A stretch of DNA of 11,155 nt, from NCBI GenBank assembly GCA_964493425.1, contig CAZBMW010000039.1:1-11155 (forward strand). The letters run 5' to 3'. Shown here one piece after another: positions 1 to 5,792 of this stretch. Origin of the DNA: CAYLMG01 sp964493425 (GTDB lineage: Bacteria > Planctomycetota > Phycisphaerae > Sedimentisphaerales > Anaerobacaceae). How positions within the stretch are numbered: position 1 is the stretch's first letter; every line of letters begins with the position of its first letter. A program made the translations under genes and the position numbers. The notes beneath the pieces are model-generated. The model did no database searches and had not been told where the DNA came from. It saw only the letters and a program-made list of their open reading frames with translations.

Positions 1-2
1 CA

Positions 3-533
3 GAGGTGGAATCCGAGGTCGAGGATGCGGTAGGCGCAGATGTAACTTCAATTCTCGGTGATACGGATGAGCTTCAGGGTGACTGGACTGACGGCGGCAG
101 GCTCGACTTGATTATAGATGCTATTCTGGCTGATACCGCCGCCCAGGACACGGCGGGAGAATGGGACGCTTTGATGGCTACTGTTGACGGCAAGCTCGAT
201 ACCGCACAGGCCGACCTTGACATTATCACAGGTGCGGCGGGTGTTGTCCTTGCGACCGATTCGATTAACGCCGACGCCCTCAATACGGACGCGGTGACAG
301 AGATACTTTCTATTCCCCTTGTCGATATAGCCGCTGGCGCTCCTGCATACAACGTAAGCTGGTTTACCGCAATCAATTATCTGTACGAGGCATGGCGGAA
401 TAAGACGGTAACTGATGGAACTAACAGTGAAGTCGTGATTTACAAGGATGACGGCAATACGAAGCTTGTCGAATCGGACATTTCGGACGATGGTACTGAT
501 TTTACACGGGGGGAAATGGGAGCGCCTGACTAA
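3..533 (+). CDS. C-terminal part of a phage tail/appendage-type structural protein (5' end outside window)
   Basis: The frame is open from the first bases, so this is the 3' part of a longer gene. The GTG at base 6 is an in-frame valine that need not be the start. The visible ~176 residues are acidic and rich in Ala, Asp and Thr, with loosely repeated helical segments (LDLIIDAILADTAAQ, then GKLDTAQADLDIITG). The end, AWRNKTVTDGTNSEVVIYKDDG followed by a SDDGTDFTRGEMG-type tail, resembles the small beta C-terminal domain closing many tail-fibre or baseplate-like proteins of uncultured phages. I recognise the style, not a named family. No enzymatic motif is visible. Its TAA overlaps the ATG of the next gene (TAATG), showing co-translation. 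It sits upstream of the portal, where short-tailed phages often insert variable appendage genes. Confidence is good for a phage structural role and low for the exact one. Confidence 0.6.
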   Translation, partial: EVESEVEDAVGADVTSILGDTDELQGDWTDGGRLDLIIDAILADTAAQDTAGEWDALMATVDGKLDTAQADLDIITGAAGVVLATDSINADALNTDAVTEILSIPLVDIAAGAPAYNVSWFTAINYLYEAWRNKTVTDGTNSEVVIYKDDGNTKLVESDISDDGTDFTRGEMGAPD

Positions 534-778
534 TGGCTATAGACAGTGAGACAAAACGCAGGGCTGCAATTTCGGCGGGCATTCCGTTTATTGTTTTGAT
601 GCCCGTTTCCGATGGTACGATAAGCGCTGCCGACAGGCAGATGATGGCCGATGTATATCCAGGCGTTACGGTTGCCGGAGAAGCGCCGAGCGAAGGCGAT
701 ATCGTTTATGGAATGACAAAGGTTATAAGAACGATAAAAATGATATTAGAACCTTACGATTCAATGTACGAGGTATAA
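533..778 (+). CDS. Small phage protein of unknown function (81 aa)
   Basis: The start overlaps the stop of the upstream gene (TAATG), with a GGGAG ribosome binding site about 10 bases upstream. The protein opens MAIDSETKRRAAISAGIPFI and continues with VLMPVSDGTISAADRQMMADVYPG. This pattern (short N-terminus with SxxKRxAA, then a proline-containing hydrophobic strand, then DGxIxxADRQ) is familiar to me from short proteins coded beside appendage genes in uncultured tailed phages, but I know of no assigned function. There is no signal peptide, membrane span or catalytic motif. The C-terminus (TKVIRTIKMILEPYDSMYEV) is probably helical. Translational coupling to the preceding gene suggests a partner or minor virion component of the same structure. 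Confidence 0.7.
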   Translation: MAIDSETKRRAAISAGIPFIVLMPVSDGTISAADRQMMADVYPGVTVAGEAPSEGDIVYGMTKVIRTIKMILEPYDSMYEV

Positions 779-780
779 GT

Positions 781-960
781 ATGGAAATGTACAACAAGGA
801 TGACTGCTTGGTTGAAATTGAATTTGATTACAGCAAGTTGTCTGATGAATCTCTCTTGCTTCTGTTTTTGCATGAAAGAGACCAGTATAAAATGAACGAA
901 ATAAAAGAGCTCTTATTAAAAAGAGCAATAGCCAAAGAGCGAATATTAAATAAGGCATGA
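781..960 (+). CDS. Hypothetical 59-aa acidic/helical protein
   Basis: An ATG two bases after the previous stop opens a 59-codon frame ending in TGA. The TGA overlaps the ATG at 957, while the next gene's better start is at 963. The protein begins MEMYNKDDCLVEIEFDYSKL and continues with a leucine-rich amphipathic helix (residues 21-32) and a Lys/Glu/Leu-rich helix (residues 36-58) that could form a coiled coil. The opening EIEFDYSKLSDE looks like a short beta strand. There is no SD better than GGTATAAGT, so translation is probably coupled to the upstream gene. Nothing identifies a function. It is supported as a gene by exact fit between neighbours, with no gap or overlap problem. Base composition is more AT-rich than the preceding genes, which may mean an accessory origin. 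Confidence 0.6.
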   Translation: MEMYNKDDCLVEIEFDYSKLSDESLLLLFLHERDQYKMNEIKELLLKRAIAKERILNKA

Positions 961-962
961 TA

Positions 963-1547
963 ATGGAAGCAATACAATTCACAAAAGCTGACGAATCGAA
1001 AATTGCTCAGGAGATAGCCAGCCATCTTAAAGTAGTTGACGGCAAGCTGTATCTCGACAAGAAACCCATACTCGTAACAATGCCCGGACCGAAAGGCAAG
1101 CCCGGCCCAAAAGGCGACAAAGGCGATCCGGGCAAAGACGGTATCAATGGAAAACACGGGAAACAAGGCGACAAAGGTGACAAGGGCGATAAGGGAGAGC
1201 GTGGAGAAAAAGGAGATAAAGGCGACAAGGGCGACCGGGGCCACGATGGGCTCAAGGGCGCCATGGGCGATGACGGTAAAACAGGCTTGAAGGGTGATAA
1301 AGGTGACAGGGGCGAACGCGGCGAACAGGGATTACCGGGCAAAGACGGACGTGAAGGGCGCCCGGGCAAGACTCCGCGAAAAGGAATCGATTATTTCGAC
1401 GGCAAAGACGGTATCGACGGCAAGGACGCTCCGCAGCCAAAGACTAAGAAATTTGTAATATTAGAAGATGTAAATTTGATAACAATTCCGCCTGGAAAAC
1501 TTGCACTTGAAAAACAAAATAAACCTATTGATGTGGTGATACCATAA
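963..1547 (+). CDS. Collagen-like (Gly-X-Y repeat) phage protein
   Basis: I chose the ATG at 963 because AAGG lies 7 bases upstream; the in-frame ATG at 957 leaves no room for a ribosome binding site and adds only two residues. The 194-aa product has three parts: an N-terminal ~40-residue domain (MEAIQFTKADESKIAQEIAS, ending LYLDKKPILVTMP); 32 uninterrupted Gly-X-Y triplets at about residues 42-137, dominated by GDK, GER and GDR with a few GPK and GLP; and a C-terminal ~55 residues with FDGKDGIDGKDA then a beta-rich end (FVILEDVNLITIPPGKLAL). Phage collagen-like repeats form trimeric stalks in tail fibres and capsid fibres. Lys-Gly-Asp and Arg-Gly-Glu patterns stabilise triple helices without hydroxyproline. 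The position just upstream of the portal, overlapping its start by one base, suggests a virion fibre or appendage. Which part of the virion carries it is unknown. Confidence 0.85.
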   Translation: MEAIQFTKADESKIAQEIASHLKVVDGKLYLDKKPILVTMPGPKGKPGPKGDKGDPGKDGINGKHGKQGDKGDKGDKGERGEKGDKGDKGDRGHDGLKGAMGDDGKTGLKGDKGDRGERGEQGLPGKDGREGRPGKTPRKGIDYFDGKDGIDGKDAPQPKTKKFVILEDVNLITIPPGKLALEKQNKPIDVVIP

Positions 1548-3220
1548 TGGAAGCGCAGGAACTATTAGACAGACTATCACAGTACAAGGACGACAGGGGC
1601 AACTGGCCTAATCTCTGGCAGCAGTGTGCAGACTATGGTATGCCGGGCAACCGCCAGTACACTACAAAGACAGCACCGGGACAGGAGCAGGAAGATACAT
1701 ATCAAACAGTGGCCGAGTCTTGTATCATAGAACTTGCTTCGGATTTATATTCATATATGTTTCCAACTGATTCTAAAGCATTTATATTAACAGTTGATGA
1801 TGAAGAATTGGTGGAAAATGATGATGTAAAACAATGGCTCTCAAAAGTAACTGATATTTTACATTATTATTTAGTTCAAAGTAATTTCAGGCATACATTT
1901 TTCGAGTTTCTTAAATCTCTTGTGGGCATAGGTACTGCTTGTTTTTATGTTGGTCGTGGCAAAAAACAGCCAATAATATTTCACAGTTTCCATATGTCCT
2001 CTGTTTATATTGATGTTGATGATGAAGAAGAGGTCGATACGGTATTCAGGGAGTTCGAGTACACTCCTAAGCAGGCCGTCCAGAAGTTCAAAGAGGAAAA
2101 TCTTGGTGATAATATACTGACCGCTTTCAAAGACCCGAAGCGAATGTCATCAGAGAAGTTCCCATTTCTTCACGCCTGTTTTCCTAATCCCGATGCGGAC
2201 GGCAAGAATACAGACTCTCTTACGATGGATTTCGTTTCTTATTATGTGAACATCAAAGACAAGCAGATAATCAAGCAGGGAGATTTTGAACACAGCGGAG
2301 AGCCGGAAGAGCCTTATCAGGTGGTAAGATTTGATAAAGATGCCCTTGAAATGTATGGCCGAAGCCCAATGATGAAAACGCTTCCCGATGTAAGAATGCT
2401 CAGTCAGCTACGTTTCATCAGGGTTAAAGCGTGGGACAAGATGTGCGATCCGCCCCTCGTACTTCCCGATGATGGTTCAATCTGGCCTTTATCTACTGCA
2501 CCAGGGAGCCTTCTTCATATCCTGCCTAATGGCGAAAAGCCGTTTTGGTTCGAATTTAAGGGCGACCTCGGCGGGATTAATGATGCTATTGATAAGACAA
2601 CGCAGGACATTAGAGATGGATTTTTCTTGAGATTATTCGATTTACCGCTCGATGAAAAACCAAATACTGCAACCGAAATCATACAAAGAGTAGAGCAATC
2701 ACTTAGAAAAGCAACTCCGATAACAGGAAGATTACAAAGCGAATTTTTCAATCATTTAATACATCGAAGTATAGGTGTTCTTGATAGGGCAGGTAAATTG
2801 CCAGAAATGCCTGAAGAACTAAAAATAGCAATACAAAAAGACATAGTTAAGATTGAATATCTCGGCAAGATAGCTTTGGTACTTAAAGCGTTGGAGGTAC
2901 AGGGATTCGTTCTGACTATGGAGCAGTTACAGTCGGTTATAAAGGCACAAAGCGCAGAGCAGGGAATGCAGACGCTGCGGGACATACTGGACAACTTCGA
3001 CCTCGATAAAACGTCAAGGGGAATTGCAAGAGCCAACGGAGTACCCGCGACTTGGCTCAGAGATGTCGATGATGTAAAACAAATGAGACAAGATCGGAGT
3101 AATCAGCAGAACATCTTATCATTAGTTGAGAATATACCTGGATTGTCTCAGGCGTTAGCCAATGCGGGCAAGGCGCCGGAAGCAGGTTCATTAGGAGAAA
3201 GGATACAGAATGCTGCCTAA
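1547..3220 (+). CDS. Portal protein (podovirus head-to-tail connector)
   Basis: The 557-aa protein matches the T7 gp8-like head-tail connector family in length (about 520-560 aa) and pattern. It has an N-terminal segment with MEAQELLDRLSQYKDDRGNW and ADYGMPGNRQY, a helix-rich region (IIELASDLYSYMFPTDSKAF), the glycine-rich FLKSLVGIGTACFYVG near residues 121-136, and the most diagnostic stretch, YGRSPMMKTLPDVRMLSQLR near residues 270-289, followed by KMCDPPLVLPDDG. A dodecamer of this protein forms the DNA channel, binds terminase during packaging and later carries the tail. Its ATG overlaps the stop of the collagen-like gene (TAATG), and its last 11 bases overlap the next gene. Base composition is patchy, with AT-rich blocks near 1730-2030 and 2580-2880. 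The family call is firm. Confidence 0.93.
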   Translation: MEAQELLDRLSQYKDDRGNWPNLWQQCADYGMPGNRQYTTKTAPGQEQEDTYQTVAESCIIELASDLYSYMFPTDSKAFILTVDDEELVENDDVKQWLSKVTDILHYYLVQSNFRHTFFEFLKSLVGIGTACFYVGRGKKQPIIFHSFHMSSVYIDVDDEEEVDTVFREFEYTPKQAVQKFKEENLGDNILTAFKDPKRMSSEKFPFLHACFPNPDADGKNTDSLTMDFVSYYVNIKDKQIIKQGDFEHSGEPEEPYQVVRFDKDALEMYGRSPMMKTLPDVRMLSQLRFIRVKAWDKMCDPPLVLPDDGSIWPLSTAPGSLLHILPNGEKPFWFEFKGDLGGINDAIDKTTQDIRDGFFLRLFDLPLDEKPNTATEIIQRVEQSLRKATPITGRLQSEFFNHLIHRSIGVLDRAGKLPEMPEELKIAIQKDIVKIEYLGKIALVLKALEVQGFVLTMEQLQSVIKAQSAEQGMQTLRDILDNFDLDKTSRGIARANGVPATWLRDVDDVKQMRQDRSNQQNILSLVENIPGLSQALANAGKAPEAGSLGERIQNAA

Positions 3221-3410
3221 TATAAATGTAATTAATTTTAGTGTTAGTTTATGTGTAGTCTTAAAAATGGGGCCGGAGTGTATAGACCATGATTTCATGG
3301 TCTGTATGGAATTAAACGATATGGTATGGAGAGCGACTTGCACAAAAGATTCATTGCAAAAATGTATAATGATGGGGATTAAAAGATATGCTGCCCGAGT
3401 TAGAAGCTAA
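3210..3410 (+). CDS. Small accessory protein, paralogue of the N-terminal part of the 4916-5299 product
   Basis: This 66-aa gene overlaps the portal's end by 11 bases and has AAAGGA 6 bases before its ATG. The N-terminus MLPNINVINF and the C-terminal CTKDSLQKCIMMGIKRY align with MPDIKVINL and CTKADLQKCVIVGLNY in the product of the gene at 4916, so the two are paralogues. This copy lacks the downstream zinc-finger half. Two cysteines (C44 and C52) bracket the shared TKxxLQK motif. The gene is AT-rich relative to the portal and contains a near-perfect 20-base palindrome. No function is known to me. A DNA- or protein-binding accessory is plausible from its zinc-finger relative, but that is inference. 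It overlaps the next gene by 23 bases in another frame. Confidence 0.7.
   Translation: MLPNINVINFSVSLCVVLKMGPECIDHDFMVCMELNDMVWRATCTKDSLQKCIMMGIKRYAARVRS
3284..3303 (+). repeat. Near-perfect palindrome inside the small accessory gene
   Basis: AGACCATGA, two bases (TT), then TCATGGTCT: nine perfectly paired bases per arm. With G-U pairs the pairing can extend four or five bases further on both sides (GTAT before, GTAT after). It lies inside the coding sequence at residues about CIDHDFMVC. As RNA, a two-base loop is too tight, so the innermost pairs would open. As DNA it could be a dimeric-protein binding site. The function is unknown. Confidence 0.5.
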
Positions 3411-3672
3411 TAAAAAACAACAGCAAATGGCCACTATAGAAAAGTTTGTAAAAACATCAGCGGCCTGCCAGAGAGTATTTGGCTGTCCTGATGGTGATGT
3501 AGTATTGACGTTTCTTAAAGGACAGATAGCAGGATTTGACAAAGACCCGTATCAACACGCCTTTAACGCAGGCAAGAAACGACTCATAGAGATTATCGAG
3601 CAGATGATGAATGAAACCGAGTACAAGAAGCACTTGGAGGTCTTGCAAAATGCCGGCAGTAAAACCTCATGA
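3388..3672 (+). CDS. Bbp19-like phage structural-module protein
   Basis: This 94-aa protein has the pattern of the small Bbp19-type family found next to portal genes in short-tailed phages: FVKTSAACQRVFGCPDGDVV (family theme: F.RvFgt.eGk.VL..L), a middle aspartate segment (GFDKDPYQHAF), and AFNAGKKRLIEIIEQMM (family theme: Ay.eGrR.vvl.I...l). Family members are conserved virion-module proteins of uncertain role, possibly connector or packaging accessories. The start at 3388 overlaps the previous gene by 23 bases and has GGGG about 10-13 bases upstream. A later in-frame ATG (residue 14, MATIEKF) is a possible alternative start. The end overlaps the next gene, whose ribosome binding site lies inside this one. 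Family assignment is from memory of the motif. Confidence 0.75.
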   Translation: MLPELEANKKQQQMATIEKFVKTSAACQRVFGCPDGDVVLTFLKGQIAGFDKDPYQHAFNAGKKRLIEIIEQMMNETEYKKHLEVLQNAGSKTS

Positions 3673-3793
3673 AAGCCAGAAAGAATATGTAAGTCGCTGC
3701 ATACCTTACGTGATGAAGCACGAAGGCGCGACCCAGAAGCAGGCGGCGGGTAAGTGTTATGGAATTTACCGCTATAAGAAAAAGAAAAAATAA
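3650..3793 (+). CDS. Small conserved phage protein with two-cysteine motif (47 aa)
   Basis: The start at 3650 is set by a strong GGAGG 9 bases upstream; a longer in-frame reading from 3611 would begin inside the Bbp19-like gene without a comparable site. The sequence is MPAVKPHESQKEYVSRCIPY followed by VMKHEGATQKQAAGKCYGIY and a lysine-rich tail. The arrangement of an acidic/Ser start, [FY]xSRC, about 18 residues, then AxxxCYxxY resembles a short motif found in many phage head-module proteins, sometimes free-standing and sometimes fused to portal or protease proteins. C17 and C36 could be a metal or disulfide pair. The function is not known. The polybasic end (YRYKKKKK) may bind nucleic acid or a capsid surface. 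It overlaps the upstream gene by 23 bases. Confidence 0.72.
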   Translation: MPAVKPHESQKEYVSRCIPYVMKHEGATQKQAAGKCYGIYRYKKKKK

Positions 3794-3804
3794 GGAGAAA
3801 GTTA

Positions 3805-3978
3805 ATGGCTAAAAGAACTTGGCATATCGAGTGCCCGAAATGCAAAAAAGCGATAGATAAAAGCATAGGCGAATTTAGATTGATAGTGCAGACAGATTTG
3901 GAATTTGCCTTAAAACCTGAATTTCAATGTATGAAATGCAATCAGAAGTGTAACGTAGAATTAAAAGGAGAAAGCTAA
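3805..3978 (+). CDS. Small Cys4 zinc-ribbon-like protein (57 aa)
   Basis: An AAGGAGAAAGTTAATG initiation block places GGAG 7 bases before the ATG. The 57-aa product starts MAKRTWHIECPKCKKAIDKS and ends QCMKCNQKCNVELKGES. Cysteines C10 and C13 form one CxxC knuckle and C42 and C45 the second, with an extra C49, the layout of a zinc ribbon. Small zinc ribbons in phages commonly bind nucleic acid or act in transcription or assembly, but none of these roles is shown here. Its TAA overlaps the ATG of the scaffold gene (TAATG), and the scaffold's ribosome binding site is coded within its last codons. The two knuckles and the exact fit between neighbours make it a real gene. Confidence 0.75.
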   Translation: MAKRTWHIECPKCKKAIDKSIGEFRLIVQTDLEFALKPEFQCMKCNQKCNVELKGES

Positions 3979-4901
3979 TGTTTAAGATTAACCCATTTTT
4001 CAAGCCGATGGGCATGAAGTTCGAGGGCGAAGGCGATCCCGAAGGCGGAGGGGGCGGCGGCGGTAACGGCACTGTTTTGCTGGACGAAAGCGGCAATTTC
4101 ACGCAGAATTTCTACAATTCATTTGAAAAGGACGACAGGGAGGCTATTTCACAATATAAAAATCCGAACGAGCTGGGTAAGGGACACATAAATCTAAGGA
4201 GAACTTTCAACAAGCCCGCAGACAGGGTTGTCGTCCTTCCCGATGATAATTCAACCGATGAGGAACGTGCCGAGTTTCATAAACGCCTGGGTGTGCCGGA
4301 CGAGGCCGACCATTACGAGTTCAAGCTGAATCCCGACATAAAGAATATTGAGCTTGACGACAACAGGCTTAAAGCATTCAAGGATATAGCCAAAAAACAC
4401 AATATCCCCAAGTCGAAGTTTGAAGGCATTGTAAATGATTACCTTGCCATGATTGACAAGGACGCAGCCGATTTCGAGCTTATTCAGGCCAACAACGAAA
4501 CCAAAGCACTCGAAGAGGATAACAAGATAGCCGATAGCTATTTCGGCAAGGCAAAAGAGGAAAGAGTGGCCTTGGCCGATGCAATCCTGAGAAAGTATAA
4601 CGTCGAAATTAAAAATGATAAAGGCGAAGTGACCGCCAGTGCAGTCGATATGTTGATTGAGCGTTATCCGCGTTTGTCGCACGACCCGTATCTGGTAATG
4701 ATAATCGACAAAATCCGCGAGAGTATGTCACCTGAAAGAATACGAGGCTTAAACTCCTTAACCACTACACCCACTAACGCGACAATCAGGGCGAAACTGG
4801 AAGATATGAAGAAGAATCCCGCTTATTTCGATATCAGCCACAAGGACTACAAGCGTTTACAGGAAGAAGCAATGAAACTTCATGAACAGTTAGCGTCATA
4901 A
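3978..4901 (+). CDS. Capsid assembly scaffold protein
   Basis: The 307-aa, highly charged, mostly helical protein sits between the portal and capsid genes, the usual place of the podoviral scaffold. Signature features are a short hydrophobic start (MFKINPFFKP), a flexible linker with seven consecutive glycines (residues 23-29), a segment FNKPADRVVVLPDDNSTDEE, then RLGVPDEADHYEFKL near residues 103-117. The last of these is the typical VPexaddYeF motif of T7-like and related scaffold proteins. The rest is long amphipathic helices, ending with HKDYKRLQEEAMKLHEQLAS, a likely coat-binding helix. Scaffolds line the inside of the procapsid, direct coat polymerisation and leave before or during DNA packaging. 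The GGAG of its initiation block lies inside the preceding gene. The call is by motif and position. Confidence 0.87.
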   Translation: MFKINPFFKPMGMKFEGEGDPEGGGGGGGNGTVLLDESGNFTQNFYNSFEKDDREAISQYKNPNELGKGHINLRRTFNKPADRVVVLPDDNSTDEERAEFHKRLGVPDEADHYEFKLNPDIKNIELDDNRLKAFKDIAKKHNIPKSKFEGIVNDYLAMIDKDAADFELIQANNETKALEEDNKIADSYFGKAKEERVALADAILRKYNVEIKNDKGEVTASAVDMLIERYPRLSHDPYLVMIIDKIRESMSPERIRGLNSLTTTPTNATIRAKLEDMKKNPAYFDISHKDYKRLQEEAMKLHEQLAS

Positions 4902-4918
4902 AAGGAGAAAGTTAAATG
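4899..4918 (+). repeat. Direct repeat copy 1: stop/RBS/start block
   Basis: A 20-base block containing AAGGAGAAAGTTAAATG begins at the scaffold stop codon and ends with the ATG of the zinc-finger accessory gene. It is identical to the block at 5297-5316; the bases just outside differ. Near-copies occur at 3792-3807 (one A shorter) and 3963-3980 (T to C and one A shorter). It acts as the ribosome binding site of the gene at 4916, and as a repeat pair it flanks that gene exactly. Confidence 0.85.
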
Positions 4919-5299
4919 CCGGATATAAAAGTAATAAATCTGACTGATAGAATGAGGAAATATTATAAGGTCGGTAAACAATATGATTTTTTCGTAGAAA
5001 TATCACGCAATTTAGCCATAGATGGAGATGGCAATGAAGATAATAGATATGAAGTGGTTTGTACTAAAGCTGACTTACAAAAATGTGTTATCGTGGGATT
5101 GAATTATTTTGTTGAGCCAAAAGGTCTATGTAAAGAATGTAAAAAGATAGAGCATCGAAAATATAGTTCTTTTTGCAGTAGTGAATGTCAAGACAATTGG
5201 TGGTTAAGGCAGAAAAATGGATACAAAGATTGGTTTTGTATCCCTAATCGTATAAAGTGCAAAAGTTATGATATAAGCGACAAATATTTTTATGATTAA
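4916..5299 (+). CDS. AT-rich zinc-finger accessory protein (candidate moron)
   Basis: The 127-aa product has an N-terminal part shared with the 3210-3410 product (IKVIN, then CTKADLQKCVIVGLNY at residues 49-64). It adds a C-terminal Cys-rich part: C72-x2-C75, FCSSEC with C87-x3-C91, then C108 and C115. The LCKEC ... FCSSEC spacing looks like a treble-clef or FCS-type zinc finger, so nucleic-acid or protein binding is likely. The start has GGAG 9 bases upstream. The gene is clearly more AT-rich than the scaffold and capsid genes around it (for example AAATATTATAAGG near its start). It is bounded by perfect 20-base direct repeats, each holding a stop, a ribosome binding site and a start. That architecture fits an inserted, dispensable gene. 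The function is unknown. Confidence 0.75.
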   Translation: MPDIKVINLTDRMRKYYKVGKQYDFFVEISRNLAIDGDGNEDNRYEVVCTKADLQKCVIVGLNYFVEPKGLCKECKKIEHRKYSSFCSSECQDNWWLRQKNGYKDWFCIPNRIKCKSYDISDKYFYD

Positions 5300-5316
5300 A
5301 AGGAGAAAGTTAAATG
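5297..5316 (+). repeat. Direct repeat copy 2: stop/RBS/start block
   Basis: This block is identical to 4899-4918. It begins at the stop of the zinc-finger accessory gene and ends with the ATG of the 114-aa gene. Recombination between the two copies would remove the accessory gene cleanly and join the scaffold stop directly to the ribosome binding site of the next gene. Confidence 0.85.
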
Positions 5317-5658
5317 GAAAAAAAAAGAATAATAACCGGCAAACCGTTAAAGATGTTCGTTTATCTTCCTGTCTGTCTGGCGGTAAAGAAAAATACGGAG
5401 CCTGTATTACAGAGAATAGTCATACAGGGCAGAATACAATACATACCCGGCATAAAGGCCGGAGACTCTTTTGCAATGATGAAAAGAGATAATCCGGCGG
5501 ACTTCCTCAATGACGAAGGAGAACACAAAGTAACACAGGTCAAATACGGTTTCATGGACGGTTCCTGTGTAGTCGTACTGGAGCCGATGACATTTGATTC
5601 ACAGGAAAACATGAATGAGTTCTTAAAAAATAAGCATAGTGTAAATGCTAAAAGCTGA
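5314..5658 (+). CDS. Hypothetical 114-aa protein between scaffold and capsid genes
   Basis: The ATG follows GGAG in the repeated initiation block. The protein starts MEKKRIITGKPLKMFVYLPV and appears beta-rich: alternating hydrophobic strands (PVLQRIVIQGRIQYIPGIKA, VTQVKYGFMDGSCVVVLEPM) and a basic N-terminus, with no transmembrane span, signal peptide or catalytic motif that I can identify. The end is polar and probably disordered (FLKNKHSVNAKS). Codon use returns to the less AT-rich style of the scaffold gene. A small beta protein just before the major capsid gene could be a head accessory such as a decoration protein, but position is the only argument. It is followed by the 134-base structured leader of the capsid gene. 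Confidence 0.68.
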   Translation: MEKKRIITGKPLKMFVYLPVCLAVKKNTEPVLQRIVIQGRIQYIPGIKAGDSFAMMKRDNPADFLNDEGEHKVTQVKYGFMDGSCVVVLEPMTFDSQENMNEFLKNKHSVNAKS

Positions 5659-5664
5659 TAAAGA

Positions 5665-5751
5665 CCGGACACCCTCGAAAGAGGCCCGGAACCGGACGGC
5701 CGTTGAGCAAACGTTAAATGCAGGACAGGCCCGCGCATAGCCGGACACCCT
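5665..5751 (+). repeat. 11-bp direct repeat pair in the capsid-gene leader
   Basis: CCGGACACCCT occurs at 5665-5675 and again at 5741-5751, 76 bases apart, and the shorter CCGGAC recurs at 5692-5697. The stretch between is GC-rich compared with the surrounding genes, and can fold locally: CCTC-GAAA-GAGG at 5673-5684 is a four-pair stem with a GAAA tetraloop, enclosed by CCGG/CCGG. The second copy runs into the hairpin at 5749. It has no convincing open reading frame; the in-frame upstream extension of the capsid gene from 5718 (QDRPAHSRTPFP) is probably untranslated. Confidence 0.6.
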
Positions 5752-5785
5752 TTCCGAATAAACAAAACAATTTTATTTGGAAAGG
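5749..5785 (+). promoter_or_regulatory. 14-bp hairpin sequestering part of the major capsid gene ribosome binding site
   Basis: The 5' arm CCTTTCCGAATAAA (5749-5762) pairs with TTTATTTGGAAAGG (5772-5785) in 14 consecutive pairs with one G-U, closing a 9-base loop CAAAACAAT. The 3' arm contains GGAAAGG, the first part of the GGAAAGGAAG ribosome binding region of the capsid start at 5793. As RNA it would occlude the site. Alternatively it could stabilise the 5' end of a processed capsid mRNA. There is no U-tract after it, so it is not an ordinary intrinsic terminator. The pairing is read directly; the regulatory role is inferred. Confidence 0.7.
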
Positions 5786-5792
5786 AAGAATC

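Noticed and set aside
1007..1369. Proline/serine-rich minus-strand frame (SPLSPLSP repeats).
   Set aside because: It is the reverse complement of the Gly-X-Y collagen repeat, not an independent gene.
5718..5792. Possible 25-residue N-terminal extension of the capsid protein.
   Set aside because: It is coded by the structured leader, has no good ribosome site at 5718, and the strong site directly before 5793 gives the expected coat N-terminus.
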